This document shows positions 7,313 through 13,534 of a stretch of DNA of 13,534 nt, one piece after another (positions within the stretch are counted from its first letter, which is position 1; the number at the start of each line of letters is the position of its first letter). A model generated the notes under the pieces. The model made no database searches and was not told the DNA's origin. It saw only the letters and a list, made by a program, of their open reading frames with translations. The translations under genes were made by a program, and so were the position numbers. Source of the stretch: Stereum hirsutum FP-91666 SS1 (lineage: Eukaryota > Basidiomycota > Agaricomycetes > Russulales > Stereaceae); assembly GCF_000264905.1 (NCBI RefSeq), contig NW_006763152.1, forward strand, positions 413,818 through 427,351. The letters are read 5' to 3'.

Positions 7313-8653
7313 TCAGAGCTTCTCCATGATTGCGTTCAAATGCTTGACAACTAAATCCGCTCCCAGCAGGACCTTTTCCACTTCCCCAGGCTTTACCTTC
7401 TCTAGAACTCTCTGGAACTTATCTGGATGCCACCGAAGCAGCGCGTCCTTCACGCGCTGCTTGTTTGGTCGCCCTTCCGAGTGGGATGGAGAAAGGACGA
7501 ATTTCTTGATCTTCTCGACCTTGATGTCGTCTGGGGTATCGGGTTGAACGATCATAGGCCAACGGATGGAGGCAAACGTCTGGTTCGGTCGACCGATGAG
7601 ACAATGGATAGTGGCCCAGAACGCCTCATACTTGGACCATTCGAGCGGAACACTAGCAGTCTTCTCTTCCTTCGAGCGCCGTTTCTGCCTTTCCTCCTCC
7701 CTATGCTTCTGCTCTTCGCGATTCCTCTCCTCTTTCTCTTTCCTCTCTTGCTCCTTCTTCTTGCTCTCCTCTTCTCTCCTCTTCTTCTCTCCCTCCTCTC
7801 TCTCCTTATTCTCTTTCTGCTTCAATACCGCAAGCTCGTTCTCCAGCTGCTCGACTTTGTTGACTAGCGAGCACAATTCCTTGTCTTGCAATGCTTTCTC
7901 TTGTTCAAATCGTGTCTTCATCTTGACGCTTTCCTCCTTCTCGTCCTCTAGACACGTCATCGCGGTCACCTTATCTCTCTCTGCCTCTGCGAGACTAGCT
8001 TCCAGCCTATCCACCGTCTCATGCTCTTGTTCCACCCGTTTTTCCAACTCCTCCCGCTGTTTCCGTTCCTTCGCCAATGCCTCGTAAAAACACAACATCA
8101 AATAAGTGTTCATCATTACCAATTGATGCTCTGACGACAATCTGTTTTCCATTCGAATCATCTCCTTGTCCCATCCCGCCTCGCTCGCCTTTCTTGCAGC
8201 CATCTCCTTCTGGAGCTCCAACTCCACCGCGGAAATAGCGTCCCTTGCAGCGAGGTCCAGCAGCTTGATCAACGTGTCATCAATATCGATCTGAACGTTC
8301 ATGTCCTTTCTTTCGGCGAATAGTCTTGTGAGGAGATCTTGTCGATTCTCCGCCACGTTCGCGATGTCCTTCTCCAAGTCTTGCAGCTTTCGGCTGAGCG
8401 AATCGTAAGCTGACTTCGGAACGCGGACGGTCTCGACGAGCATGAAAGAGCCGGGTGGTGAGTGGCGGAAGTCATCTGGGAGATGTGCGAAGTCTGATAG
8501 GATGTCGGAGATGTCAGACGAGGCGAGAGAGAGGTTGGAAGAGAGTGGGGATGTGGAGCGGGAGAGCACGTCGCGGAGAGTTGTTTGACTTGGGGGAGTG
8601 TATCGTTCGGGGGATGCAGACTGGAGCTGGCTTTCTTTCGTAAACTCTAGCAT
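7313..8653 (-). CDS. Coiled-coil protein with C-terminal HPD (J-like) segment
   Basis: This is a single-exon frame of 446 aa. The frame is open further upstream, but the first ATG is at 8651-8653 (MLEFTKES), so that start is used. It sits 112 bp downstream of a TATA box. Domains in order: a Ser/Pro-rich N-terminal region (about 1-75), a long heptad-like coiled coil (about 85-290), an extreme Glu/Lys/Arg tract (about 290-340, for example EEGEKKRREEESKKKEQERK), and a C-terminal part containing RPNKQRVKDALLRWHPDKFQ, with His409-Pro410-Asp411, followed by a helix to the end. The WHPDKF core is the J-domain HPD motif, but the rest resembles the short J-like end seen in NFKBIL1-type and many basidiomycete proteins more than a full 70-aa DnaJ J domain. 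It may contact an Hsp70 or be a structural relic; this is inference. No signal peptide or membrane segment is seen in the ATG-started form. Confidence 0.8.
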   Translation of the reverse strand: MLEFTKESQLQSASPERYTPPSQTTLRDVLSRSTSPLSSNLSLASSDISDILSDFAHLPDDFRHSPPGSFMLVETVRVPKSAYDSLSRKLQDLEKDIANVAENRQDLLTRLFAERKDMNVQIDIDDTLIKLLDLAARDAISAVELELQKEMAARKASEAGWDKEMIRMENRLSSEHQLVMMNTYLMLCFYEALAKERKQREELEKRVEQEHETVDRLEASLAEAERDKVTAMTCLEDEKEESVKMKTRFEQEKALQDKELCSLVNKVEQLENELAVLKQKENKEREEGEKKRREEESKKKEQERKEKEERNREEQKHREEERQKRRSKEEKTASVPLEWSKYEAFWATIHCLIGRPNQTFASIRWPMIVQPDTPDDIKVEKIKKFVLSPSHSEGRPNKQRVKDALLRWHPDKFQRVLEKVKPGEVEKVLLGADLVVKHLNAIMEKL

Positions 8654-8764
8654 GATTGGGATTATAATAAGAAGAAGATTGGAAGAAGGCGCAGTGATCT
8701 GGTTGGTCCGAGGTGAAGACAGACGGAACAAGAGGGTCGATGGTCGTCTTAGCCTTGCCTCGGA

Positions 8765-8776
8765 CCTATATATAAG
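8765..8776 (-). promoter_or_regulatory. TATA box of the coiled-coil gene
   Basis: On the minus strand the sequence reads CTTATATATAGG, with an 8-9 bp alternating TA core (8767-8775). It is 112 bp upstream of the ATG at 8653, which allows a leader of about 80 nt. It is the clearest core promoter element in the window. Confidence 0.6.
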
Positions 8777-8787
8777 TCTCGCATGTT

Positions 8788-8804
8788 AACAAAGGGCCTT
8801 TGTT
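8788..8804. promoter_or_regulatory. 17-bp inverted repeat next to the TATA box
   Basis: AACAAAGG-G-CCTTTGTT is a perfect 8-bp dyad around one base, 12-13 bp upstream of the TATA box on the minus strand. Its position suggests an activator or repressor site for the coiled-coil gene; no factor is known. Confidence 0.4.
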
Positions 8805-9068
8805 GAAAGTGACTCGGCAAGGTCCCTTTCTTTCGAGTGGCTCGTATCTCGCCATGCGTCTTCGACACTTTTGCCACGAGTCACTGCAGTGGATGTCTCG
8901 GAGAAGGCGCAATGATGTCCTCGTACCGAATCCAATTATTCATCCTCGTCTCCAGATGGTTACTACATATCTACAATCCCTTGAATTAATCCCACTCTTC
9001 GATAGCTTGACCGACTCTTCGACTCAAATTTCCCTTAGACGTAGAAGGAAAGGCGTCACAGCTACCGA
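8805..9068. other. Intergenic region without a supported gene
   Basis: This separates the promoter of the coiled-coil gene from the 3' end of the small secreted protein gene, both on the minus strand. A plus-strand frame of 103 codons covers it but starts at TTG and resembles nothing. Confidence 0.3.
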
Positions 9069-9341
9069 CTATCTTCCTCCCGTATCCGCAATGACAGTGC
9101 TACCATCGTAGCAGTGGCACGTCCCATCATCCTGCAAGCCAGGTGTCAGTTCACCGCTTGTTGAGGGTATATAAAAAACGTGAAATCGACGTACTGGATC
9201 GCAATGATATGTCCAGTGGTTCTTGGAGCACCAGGCGTTCCAGCTCGTGCAGTCCGAGTCGGTCTTGCATGCCTCAGCGCAGTTGGCGCCGAGGAGGACG
9301 ACGGTGCCGAGGGCGAGGAGGATGCTGGTGAGGAATTTCAT
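9069..9341 (-). CDS. Small secreted cysteine-rich protein (69 aa)
   Basis: The ATG is at 9339-9341. Exon 1 (9195-9341) and exon 2 (9069-9131) are joined across a 63-nt intron (9132-9194, donor GTACGT, acceptor TTGCAG) in phase 0. The start is a strong signal peptide: MKFLTSILLALGTVVLL, with likely cleavage near CAEA. The predicted mature peptide has six cysteines spaced C-x5-C-x6-C-x8-C-x6-C-x-C, compatible with three disulfides in a knot-like fold. It is Trp-, Asp- and Gly-containing and ends ADTGGR. Without splicing, the frame reads through the intron by chance and gives a 90-aa form, but the donor and acceptor are good and splicing brings the last two cysteines (TCHC) close to the rest. 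No named family is recognised. Roles seen for such proteins include host or microbe interaction and cell-wall work; none is shown here. Confidence 0.65.
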   Translation of the reverse strand: MKFLTSILLALGTVVLLGANCAEACKTDSDCTSWNAWCSKNHWTYHCDPVRRFHVFYIPSTSGELTPGLQDDGTCHCYDGSTVIADTGGR

Positions 9342-10096
9342 TGTGTGTGGAAATTAGGATAGGTAGTCTGGCCTGGAGGATGGAGGATGTTAGGATTAGG
9401 AAGGCCGACAAAAATGATACAATGGAAGACGAGGAAAGAGGACATACGAGGTAATTAGCGATTAGTTAGGAGAGGTTTACTTCGTGAATTTGCTGGGTTG
9501 ATGATCAGAACAAGAAAGGAAATACCATAGAATGTGCTCAAGCCAGCAAAGCCAACTCTTTACTCAAGTTACCCGTGGATCCACACCTGCGCCAACACCG
9601 CAATAAGGTCCACCTACCGCCTCTCATGTTACTCGGAAGAATGACGACGAGTGTGCTCGGAATGACACGACCTCATCGAAGAACAAGCACACGAAGTGTT
9701 TGGAGTACGTCTTTCATGCCTGTAAGGCGGTCACAACCAAGTTCGAATTCATCGCCTATCGAGCGTAACACAGATGTAATCAGCGAGGCTGTGTTTCAGG
9801 CTGTAGACGTACGACTTGGGGCGCTGTATGTGCTGGAGCTTGTGCGGTGAACAGCTTTAAGGAATCGACCGGAACGCACAGAATTGGAACAGGTGAACAC
9901 ATGCAAACAAATGGCTCCACAGGCGAAGGTGGCCTCGAGCGTTTCAGCGAGACGAAGCGGTAGTGGGCGTAAGCGCGTCTGCATTTGTAGACAAGAATCG
10001 AATGTGGCGCTCGGACGTCCTTTCGACGAAACATGTGGAGAGCAGAAAGGAAATCAGTCGTGGTAAAAGAGATAATATATGTGTATCGTTGAAGGC
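9342..10096. other. Gene-poor stretch between the secreted protein and the DAO gene
   Basis: The part next to 9341 is the leader and promoter of the 69-aa secreted protein; it is pyrimidine-rich on the minus strand and has repeated TCCTAA-type words. Farther right, short frames occur on both strands. One plus-strand frame at about 9600-9753 holds several Cys and Lys residues (...NDDECARNDTTSS...) but has no ATG and no clear splice partner. I see nothing I would call a gene. Confidence 0.3.
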
Positions 10097-11891
10097 CTAT
10101 TTAGACAATTGCTCCAACCGCTCGTTCGTGCATTGGAAGCACTCAGGCATATTGGTATCGCTCCATTCGCCTCCATCCATAAGTTTGACGAGTCCAGGTG
10201 CACAATCGAAGATCCTGGCCATACCTGCACGTAGAACAGAAGTCAGGCATGGGGTCCGGATTATGGCGGAGCATATTGGGGATAAGGGACGACTAACCAT
10301 GACCGTTAAACCCAGCGATCACGAACTGACCATGGAGGGAGGGAACGGGACCTATAAACGGCATGAGGTCTGGAGTCTGCAATAATGCAACATCGCGGGG
10401 GTGAGCTTCCAGCGTCCAACTTAAGAAATAGGAGAAACGAACCATCCCGATAATACCAGTCCACCCAAACTCCTCACCCTCGCCTATCTGCCTCCCCATC
10501 CCGTCACCTCCATCCCCCAGTCCAAAACTCCTCTCAAAACTCGCCAGCCCATCCTTCCTGATCTCCTCACTGATCTTCGTATCATCCGTCGTCCCAGTAA
10601 TCTCCCTCCGTGTCTCCTCGCTCATCCCAGGCATACCTCTCGACGTCCCTAGCACGATCGCACCATCTACTTTCCGCTGTATGACGGAATAGAAATGGTG
10701 CAATTGGTAGCGAAGGGAGTAGGTGTGAGTCAGGAGGTTGGTGGAGTTGAGAGGTCGAGGAGGGATGATTTTGTGGGCTTGAGCGCGACAGGGGGTGACT
10801 TTTCCGGAGAGGAGGGGGAGGAGCGTGGGTGCGAAGGCGTTCGTGGCGTGAACAACCCGACTTGCGAGGATGCTGCGAGAGAGTGATATCAAGGCGAGCA
10901 GCGAAAAACATGGCTGAACGGAAGGGATGCGTACCTTCCCCGAGGAGTCTTCACCTGCCATACTCCATTCGGCGTTGTTACGGTGGTGATTGCGACTGCG
11001 GGCGTATGGGTGAACAGCTGGAGTCCATTCTTGACATTGCTCCGGATGATGAACTGGCAAAGCTTTGCGGGGTGAAGACTCGCAGCTTTCCACTCGAATG
11101 CACCCAGTGCAGATGGAACGCGTGTGACCTGGTGGCAATCGATAGGTTATTGACATCATTCCGGAGGTCGATTCGACAAACGGACCTTTCGAGCCTCTTC
11201 GGATTCCATCCATCGAATTGGGGAAGCATCTCCACCTGCGGCTTTGAACTCTTCGAACGCGTTCGTGACATAGTCTAAAAAGTCTTCGCCCATGCATACG
11301 TCTGGAACAATGATCAGAATAGGTTGGTACCCACGAACATCACAGGATATCGAAAATGTGGCGTACCGAAGGTACCGCAGAGATCGAAATCGCAATCGAC
11401 TTTATTAGTGGATATGAAGTCGATGACTTTGTCCAACACTAGCTTCTCGTGTTGAAGTATCTTCATCGCTTGCTCCGGGCCATGTATCTTTGCGAGCGCA
11501 GTGAAACCGCGGAAAGCATCTAAAGGTGACATTTTTGTGGCGCAACATAGCCCATTATCCGATCAACCGACCATCGCACGGACAGGACAACGGAAGGACA
11601 TACCAGGACGACAATGACCAGCATTTCTACCAGTAGCGCCAGAACAAGCTTCACGAGCCTCGAGCATGACGATATTCTGGGGACCGTCAGCACTTAGAAG
11701 GTGATAGGCCGTCAGAGAGCCAGCAAGACCGCTGCCGATGATAACTATGTCGGCTTGTGGGGGTAGAGATTCTGTGGCGCCATGGTTCAGATACTCAAGC
11801 TACGAGTGGTGCGCTGCCAGATCGAGAGGCATGGATCCTTTGCGGGTAGTCCTGGTGGCGGAACGGAAATAGTATCCAACGTGGTCACCAT
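10097..11891 (-). CDS. DAO-family FAD-dependent oxidoreductase, first junction irregular
   Basis: Eight exons, in coding order: 11804-11891, 11604-11771, 11367-11519, 11186-11301, 10935-11128, 10443-10872, 10298-10376, 10097-10224; 1356 nt, 451 aa plus stop, normal for the family. DAO (PF01266-type) enzymes oxidise amines or amino acids with FAD and O2; the substrate is unknown. Features: dinucleotide-binding ADIVIIGSGLAGS (36-48), acidic end VMLEARE (64-70), the family motif CSGATGRNAGHCRP (72-85), a core strand RVVHATNAFAP, and the C-terminal FAD loop FVIAGFNGHGM (401-411). The start ATG at 11889-11891 gives a Pro-rich lead (SVPPPGLPAKDP, then IWQR) like related fungal proteins. All later junctions are in phase with GT-AG sites (introns 57-84 nt). 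The first needs a 32-nt intron at 11772-11803. Without it the frame slips by one base although residues on both sides still look family-like, so this may be a frameshifted gene. No signal peptide is seen. Confidence 0.75.
11772..11803 (-). other. 32-nt intron or frameshift site in the DAO gene
   Basis: GTAGCT...CCACAG would be removed in phase 1, joining WQRTT to QSLPPQADIV. At 32 nt it is far shorter than the gene's other introns. If translated instead in the downstream frame, this stretch gives YLNHGATESLP, which also fits the spacing of related proteins between the Trp and the FAD fold. That points to a lost base near 11792-11803. The sequence alone does not decide. Confidence 0.5.
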
Positions 11892-12240
11892 AGTCAATCT
11901 GAGGGTCTAATGTCAGCGATCTAATGTGAACGTCGGTCCAGTCTGACCGTTCAAATTGATGAAATGGGATGTCCTTGCCTTGAATGGACCTGGAAAACGA
12001 AAAGTTTTCTCAGTGTCTATCATTGCTCTCCATCGATATGACTCCTCTCGACTGTAAATCGGATGTCTAGCGCTTAGTACTTACTTTTGGTCTGGCAATC
12101 TCAAAGGTGATGCCAGCTCAAGAAGACGAGACGACGAGTGCCAAACGAGTGCGTTCAGGAAAGAGATATGAAGACCTCCAGAATTGATAATTATACTCTG
12201 GCATCTTGACAAACATAAGGAGACGGATCGGAACACGAAG
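11892..12240 (-). promoter_or_regulatory. Probable promoter and 5' leader of the DAO gene
   Basis: On the minus strand a TATAATTA-like element lies at 12188-12195, about 300 bp before the ATG. Between them, a strong donor GTAAGT (12084) and acceptor TTTTCCAG (11990) could mark a 95-nt intron in the leader. A frame from 11989 into the gene region is open but stops at 11800-11802 and has no supported start, so it is more likely leader than protein. Confidence 0.35.
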
Positions 12241-12250
12241 CGATCAAAAT

Positions 12251-12278
12251 GGTACTGTAATGGTACCGTGACAGTACC
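12251..12278. repeat. Inverted repeat GGTACTGT / ACAGTACC
   Basis: Perfect 8-bp arms (12251-12258 and 12271-12278) flank a 12-nt spacer that itself holds the palindrome GGTACC. It lies upstream of the DAO gene's TATA-like element. A regulatory dyad or cruciform is possible; function is inference. Confidence 0.4.
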
Positions 12279-12467
12279 TCGACCGTCGATATCTTCGCCG
12301 CACCGTGAGCCATCACTCCTTCTTAAAGCCCTCCCCGTCTATCCCCCACTACAACTGGCTCCCCGTAACGCGTTCATTGCATGCTCCTGTCCCTTCCTAG
12401 TTCGCGCCAGTTAGCCCTTTCCTATCGGGCCCTCTTCCACCCGTCGCCTTTCTTGAAACGCCTTTAG

Positions 12468-12899
12468 CCACTGTGGCGTCCTCTCCAGCCATCGGGCATT
12501 GTTTTCAGCCATTGGGGCACCCCGTTCTCATTCTACCACTTTCCAGCTCCCGCCGGATCAGACTTCTCTTGTCACCCCTCCCGTCTATGTTCCCCTATCG
12601 CCTACCGGCCATCGACCTCTTGTACAGTCTTTCCAGCTGGTTACTCGCAAGCAGAAGGTCATGCACCTGCTGCTATCGATCTCTCCGAATCCGAAGATGA
12701 GTCAGCCATGGTCGCCTCCGTCGAGGACGACTTTAATAGTATCGTGTTTGGCGTTGCTCACGGTTCCACCTCCGCCTCCCGCTCCTCGTCCCCTGCTGCT
12801 AGTGATGTTGGCATGGAAGAACTCCCCGGACCACTCGGAGTCGAGCTTGATGCTGACTTGACCAAGAACCGCAGGGGGAAAGAAATCGGCTCTTTGTAG
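12468..12899 (+). other. Acidic, Ser-rich open frame lacking a start codon
   Basis: This frame is open for 143 codons after a TAG at 12465-12467. It contains no ATG until 12708 and ends at the TAG at 12897-12899. The C-terminal half is strongly protein-like: IDLSESEDESAMVASVEDDF, a Ser/Ala run, then a charged end ...TKNRRGKEIGSL. Just upstream, another frame (12499-about 12660, starting MFSAIGAPRS and reading ...VTRKQK) also looks protein-like, so a frame change at about 12650-12665 is likely. Several TTTCCAG acceptor-like sites occur (for example ending near 12547 and 12638), so the end may be a terminal exon of a plus-strand gene. A decayed retroelement gag or other relic is the alternative. 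No family is recognised. Confidence 0.3.
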
Positions 12900-13250
12900 A
12901 GACTGGTACGTGCATTCTTTGGTTGCCGCCTGGGATACTCTGATTTGACTCTGATGATGCTGTCCTCTCCTAGTGTGCACATCGTTTCTGTGCTGTGCTT
13001 TTTAGCTTAATCCTCATATCTGCCGTCGAGTCTACGTCAAATTCTTTTTCCTGCAGGTTCCTAATTCCGTGATGTCGTTTCTTCCTGATGTGTCTCTCTT
13101 TCGATTTGAATTTGACCGTGTTCGATTGTCGTTTCTGAATCTCCTACGAATTTTGACTTTCGTTCTATCACCTCTGTACGTCTCTGTGTGCACTGTGTTC
13201 GACTGAATCGTTTACCTTTGCTCAAGGGGGAGGCATAAATAAAATAAAAA
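12900..13250 (+). other. T-rich, 3'-UTR-like stretch ending in an A-rich tract
   Basis: After the stop at 12899 the sequence becomes T-rich with repeated TTCGATT/TTGACC-type words and no long frame. It ends in CAAGGGGGAGG followed by an A-rich ATAAATAAAATAAAAAA, which holds an AATAAA motif. This order fits a 3' untranslated region. The purine run followed by an A tract could also be the end of a retroposed sequence. Confidence 0.35.
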
Positions 13251-13253
13251 ACC

Positions 13254-13283
13254 GGGGGTAGGGGGGGAGGGGGGTCCGGGGGG
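13254..13283 (+). other. G-run tract with G-quadruplex potential
   Basis: Four G runs (5, 7, 6 and 6 Gs at 13254-13258, 13261-13267, 13269-13274 and 13278-13283) are separated by loops of 2, 1 and 3 nt. This meets the usual G4 pattern on the plus strand. It follows an A-rich tract directly. Confidence 0.65.
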
Positions 13284-13458
13284 TCCTTAAATGTGAACTG
13301 TCCTGACCTTACGCGGAGCCGTTTTCAGTCATTTTAGCAACTTTTTGACAATTTTTTACATGGTCTTATGTACTTTTCATGCATCTCTTACTCTAATATC
13401 AAGGTTTGAATGTTTTCTATTGACCTCAAAATCAGAAAAGGCTGTATATGAACAATTT
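13284..13458. other. AT-rich non-coding stretch
   Basis: T-rich sequence with no gene or open frame of note. It separates the G-run tract from the tandem repeat at the window end. Confidence 0.3.
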
Positions 13459-13534
13459 TAGGCTAGGTTAAGCTACGGTCGACGTCGGTCATCCCCTCCC
13501 CTAGCCTAGGCTAGGTTAAGCTACGGTCGACGTC
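13459..13534. repeat. Tandem repeat, 48-bp period, cut by the window edge
   Basis: A 28-nt block starting TAGGCTAGGTTAAGC and ending GGTCGACGTC occurs at 13459-13486 and again, identical, at 13507-13534, with a 20-nt C-rich spacer between them. The second copy ends exactly at the window edge. A perfect 16-bp palindrome, CCTAGCCTAGGCTAGG, spans 13500-13515 at the junction. It may be the start of a minisatellite or a terminal region of a mobile element. Confidence 0.7.

Noticed and set aside
7427..8087. Plus-strand frames of 146 and 173 codons rich in Ser, Leu and Phe
   Set aside because: They are the antisense of the Glu/Lys/Arg-rich coiled-coil coding region; the bias follows from the purine tract on the other strand.
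8654..8731. N-terminal extension of the coiled-coil protein beginning at TTG (8731)
   Set aside because: No ATG supports it, and it lies between the TATA box and the first ATG, where the leader is expected.
8800..9111. A 103-codon plus-strand frame
   Set aside because: It starts at TTG, overlaps the end of the spliced secreted-protein gene on the other strand and has no recognisable motif.
10293..11297. A 334-codon minus-strand open frame covering much of the DAO gene
   Set aside because: It reads through several introns and is out of frame with most conserved DAO blocks. Only its segment overlapping 10443-10872 is in the true frame. The spliced eight-exon model explains the family match.
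11800..11802. An in-frame TAG just upstream of the DAO FAD-binding motif
   Set aside because: It is in frame only if the upstream open frame from 11989 is coding. A better start at 11889-11891 lies in another frame, and the TAG then falls in the 32-nt segment or is bypassed by the frameshift.
13459..13534. CRISPR array or telomeric repeat at the right edge
   Set aside because: Only two units are visible, the setting is eukaryotic, and the unit is not TTAGGG-like. A simple tandem repeat is the supported reading.

Overview
The window looks like nuclear DNA of a filamentous basidiomycete (Agaricomycete-like). Genes are cut by many short GT-AG introns, mostly 46-84 nt. Exons can be tiny, the leaders are pyrimidine-rich, and the protein families (GMC oxidoreductase, DAO-type FAD oxidoreductase, small secreted cysteine proteins) are typical of wood- and litter-decay fungi. 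There is no operon structure and no prokaryotic signal. The organism call is an inference from gene architecture; no species can be named.

Layout. 1-160: the 5' end of a minus-strand gene that runs off the left edge, followed by about 450 bp of flank with several short repeats and dyads. 651-734 and 1049-1150: two related tRNA-like sequences, neither with a normal anticodon loop. 1448-1821 (-): a probable small secreted protein with an intron and an uncertain 3' end. 1822-3804: no gene I can name; overlapping open frames lie on both strands. 3805-7013 (+): a 24-exon GMC oxidoreductase gene that I could splice exon by exon to a 620-codon frame. It carries one in-frame TAG at codon 75 and two GC-AG introns. 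7313-8653 (-): an intronless 446-aa coiled-coil protein ending in a J-like HPD segment, with a clear TATA box upstream. 9069-9341 (-): a 69-aa secreted protein whose predicted mature part has six cysteines. 10097-11891 (-): an eight-exon DAO-family FAD oxidoreductase of about 451 aa. Its first junction needs either a 32-nt intron or a frameshift. 12468-12899 (+): an acidic, Ser-rich open frame without a start codon, possibly a terminal exon or a decayed element. 13254-13534: a G-run tract with G-quadruplex potential and the beginning of a 48-bp tandem repeat cut by the window edge.

The two FAD oxidoreductases belong to different superfamilies and are not a complex. Both could produce H2O2 from small substrates, but each shows a single N-terminal irregularity in an otherwise well-preserved gene, so they may be recent pseudogenes, null alleles or assembly errors. 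The two secreted proteins and the oxidoreductases fit an accessory, lifestyle-related region rather than a housekeeping one. I found no convincing new multi-gene system. The most checkable oddities are the GMC stop plus GC donors, the DAO first junction, the paired tRNA-like sequences and the right-edge repeat.
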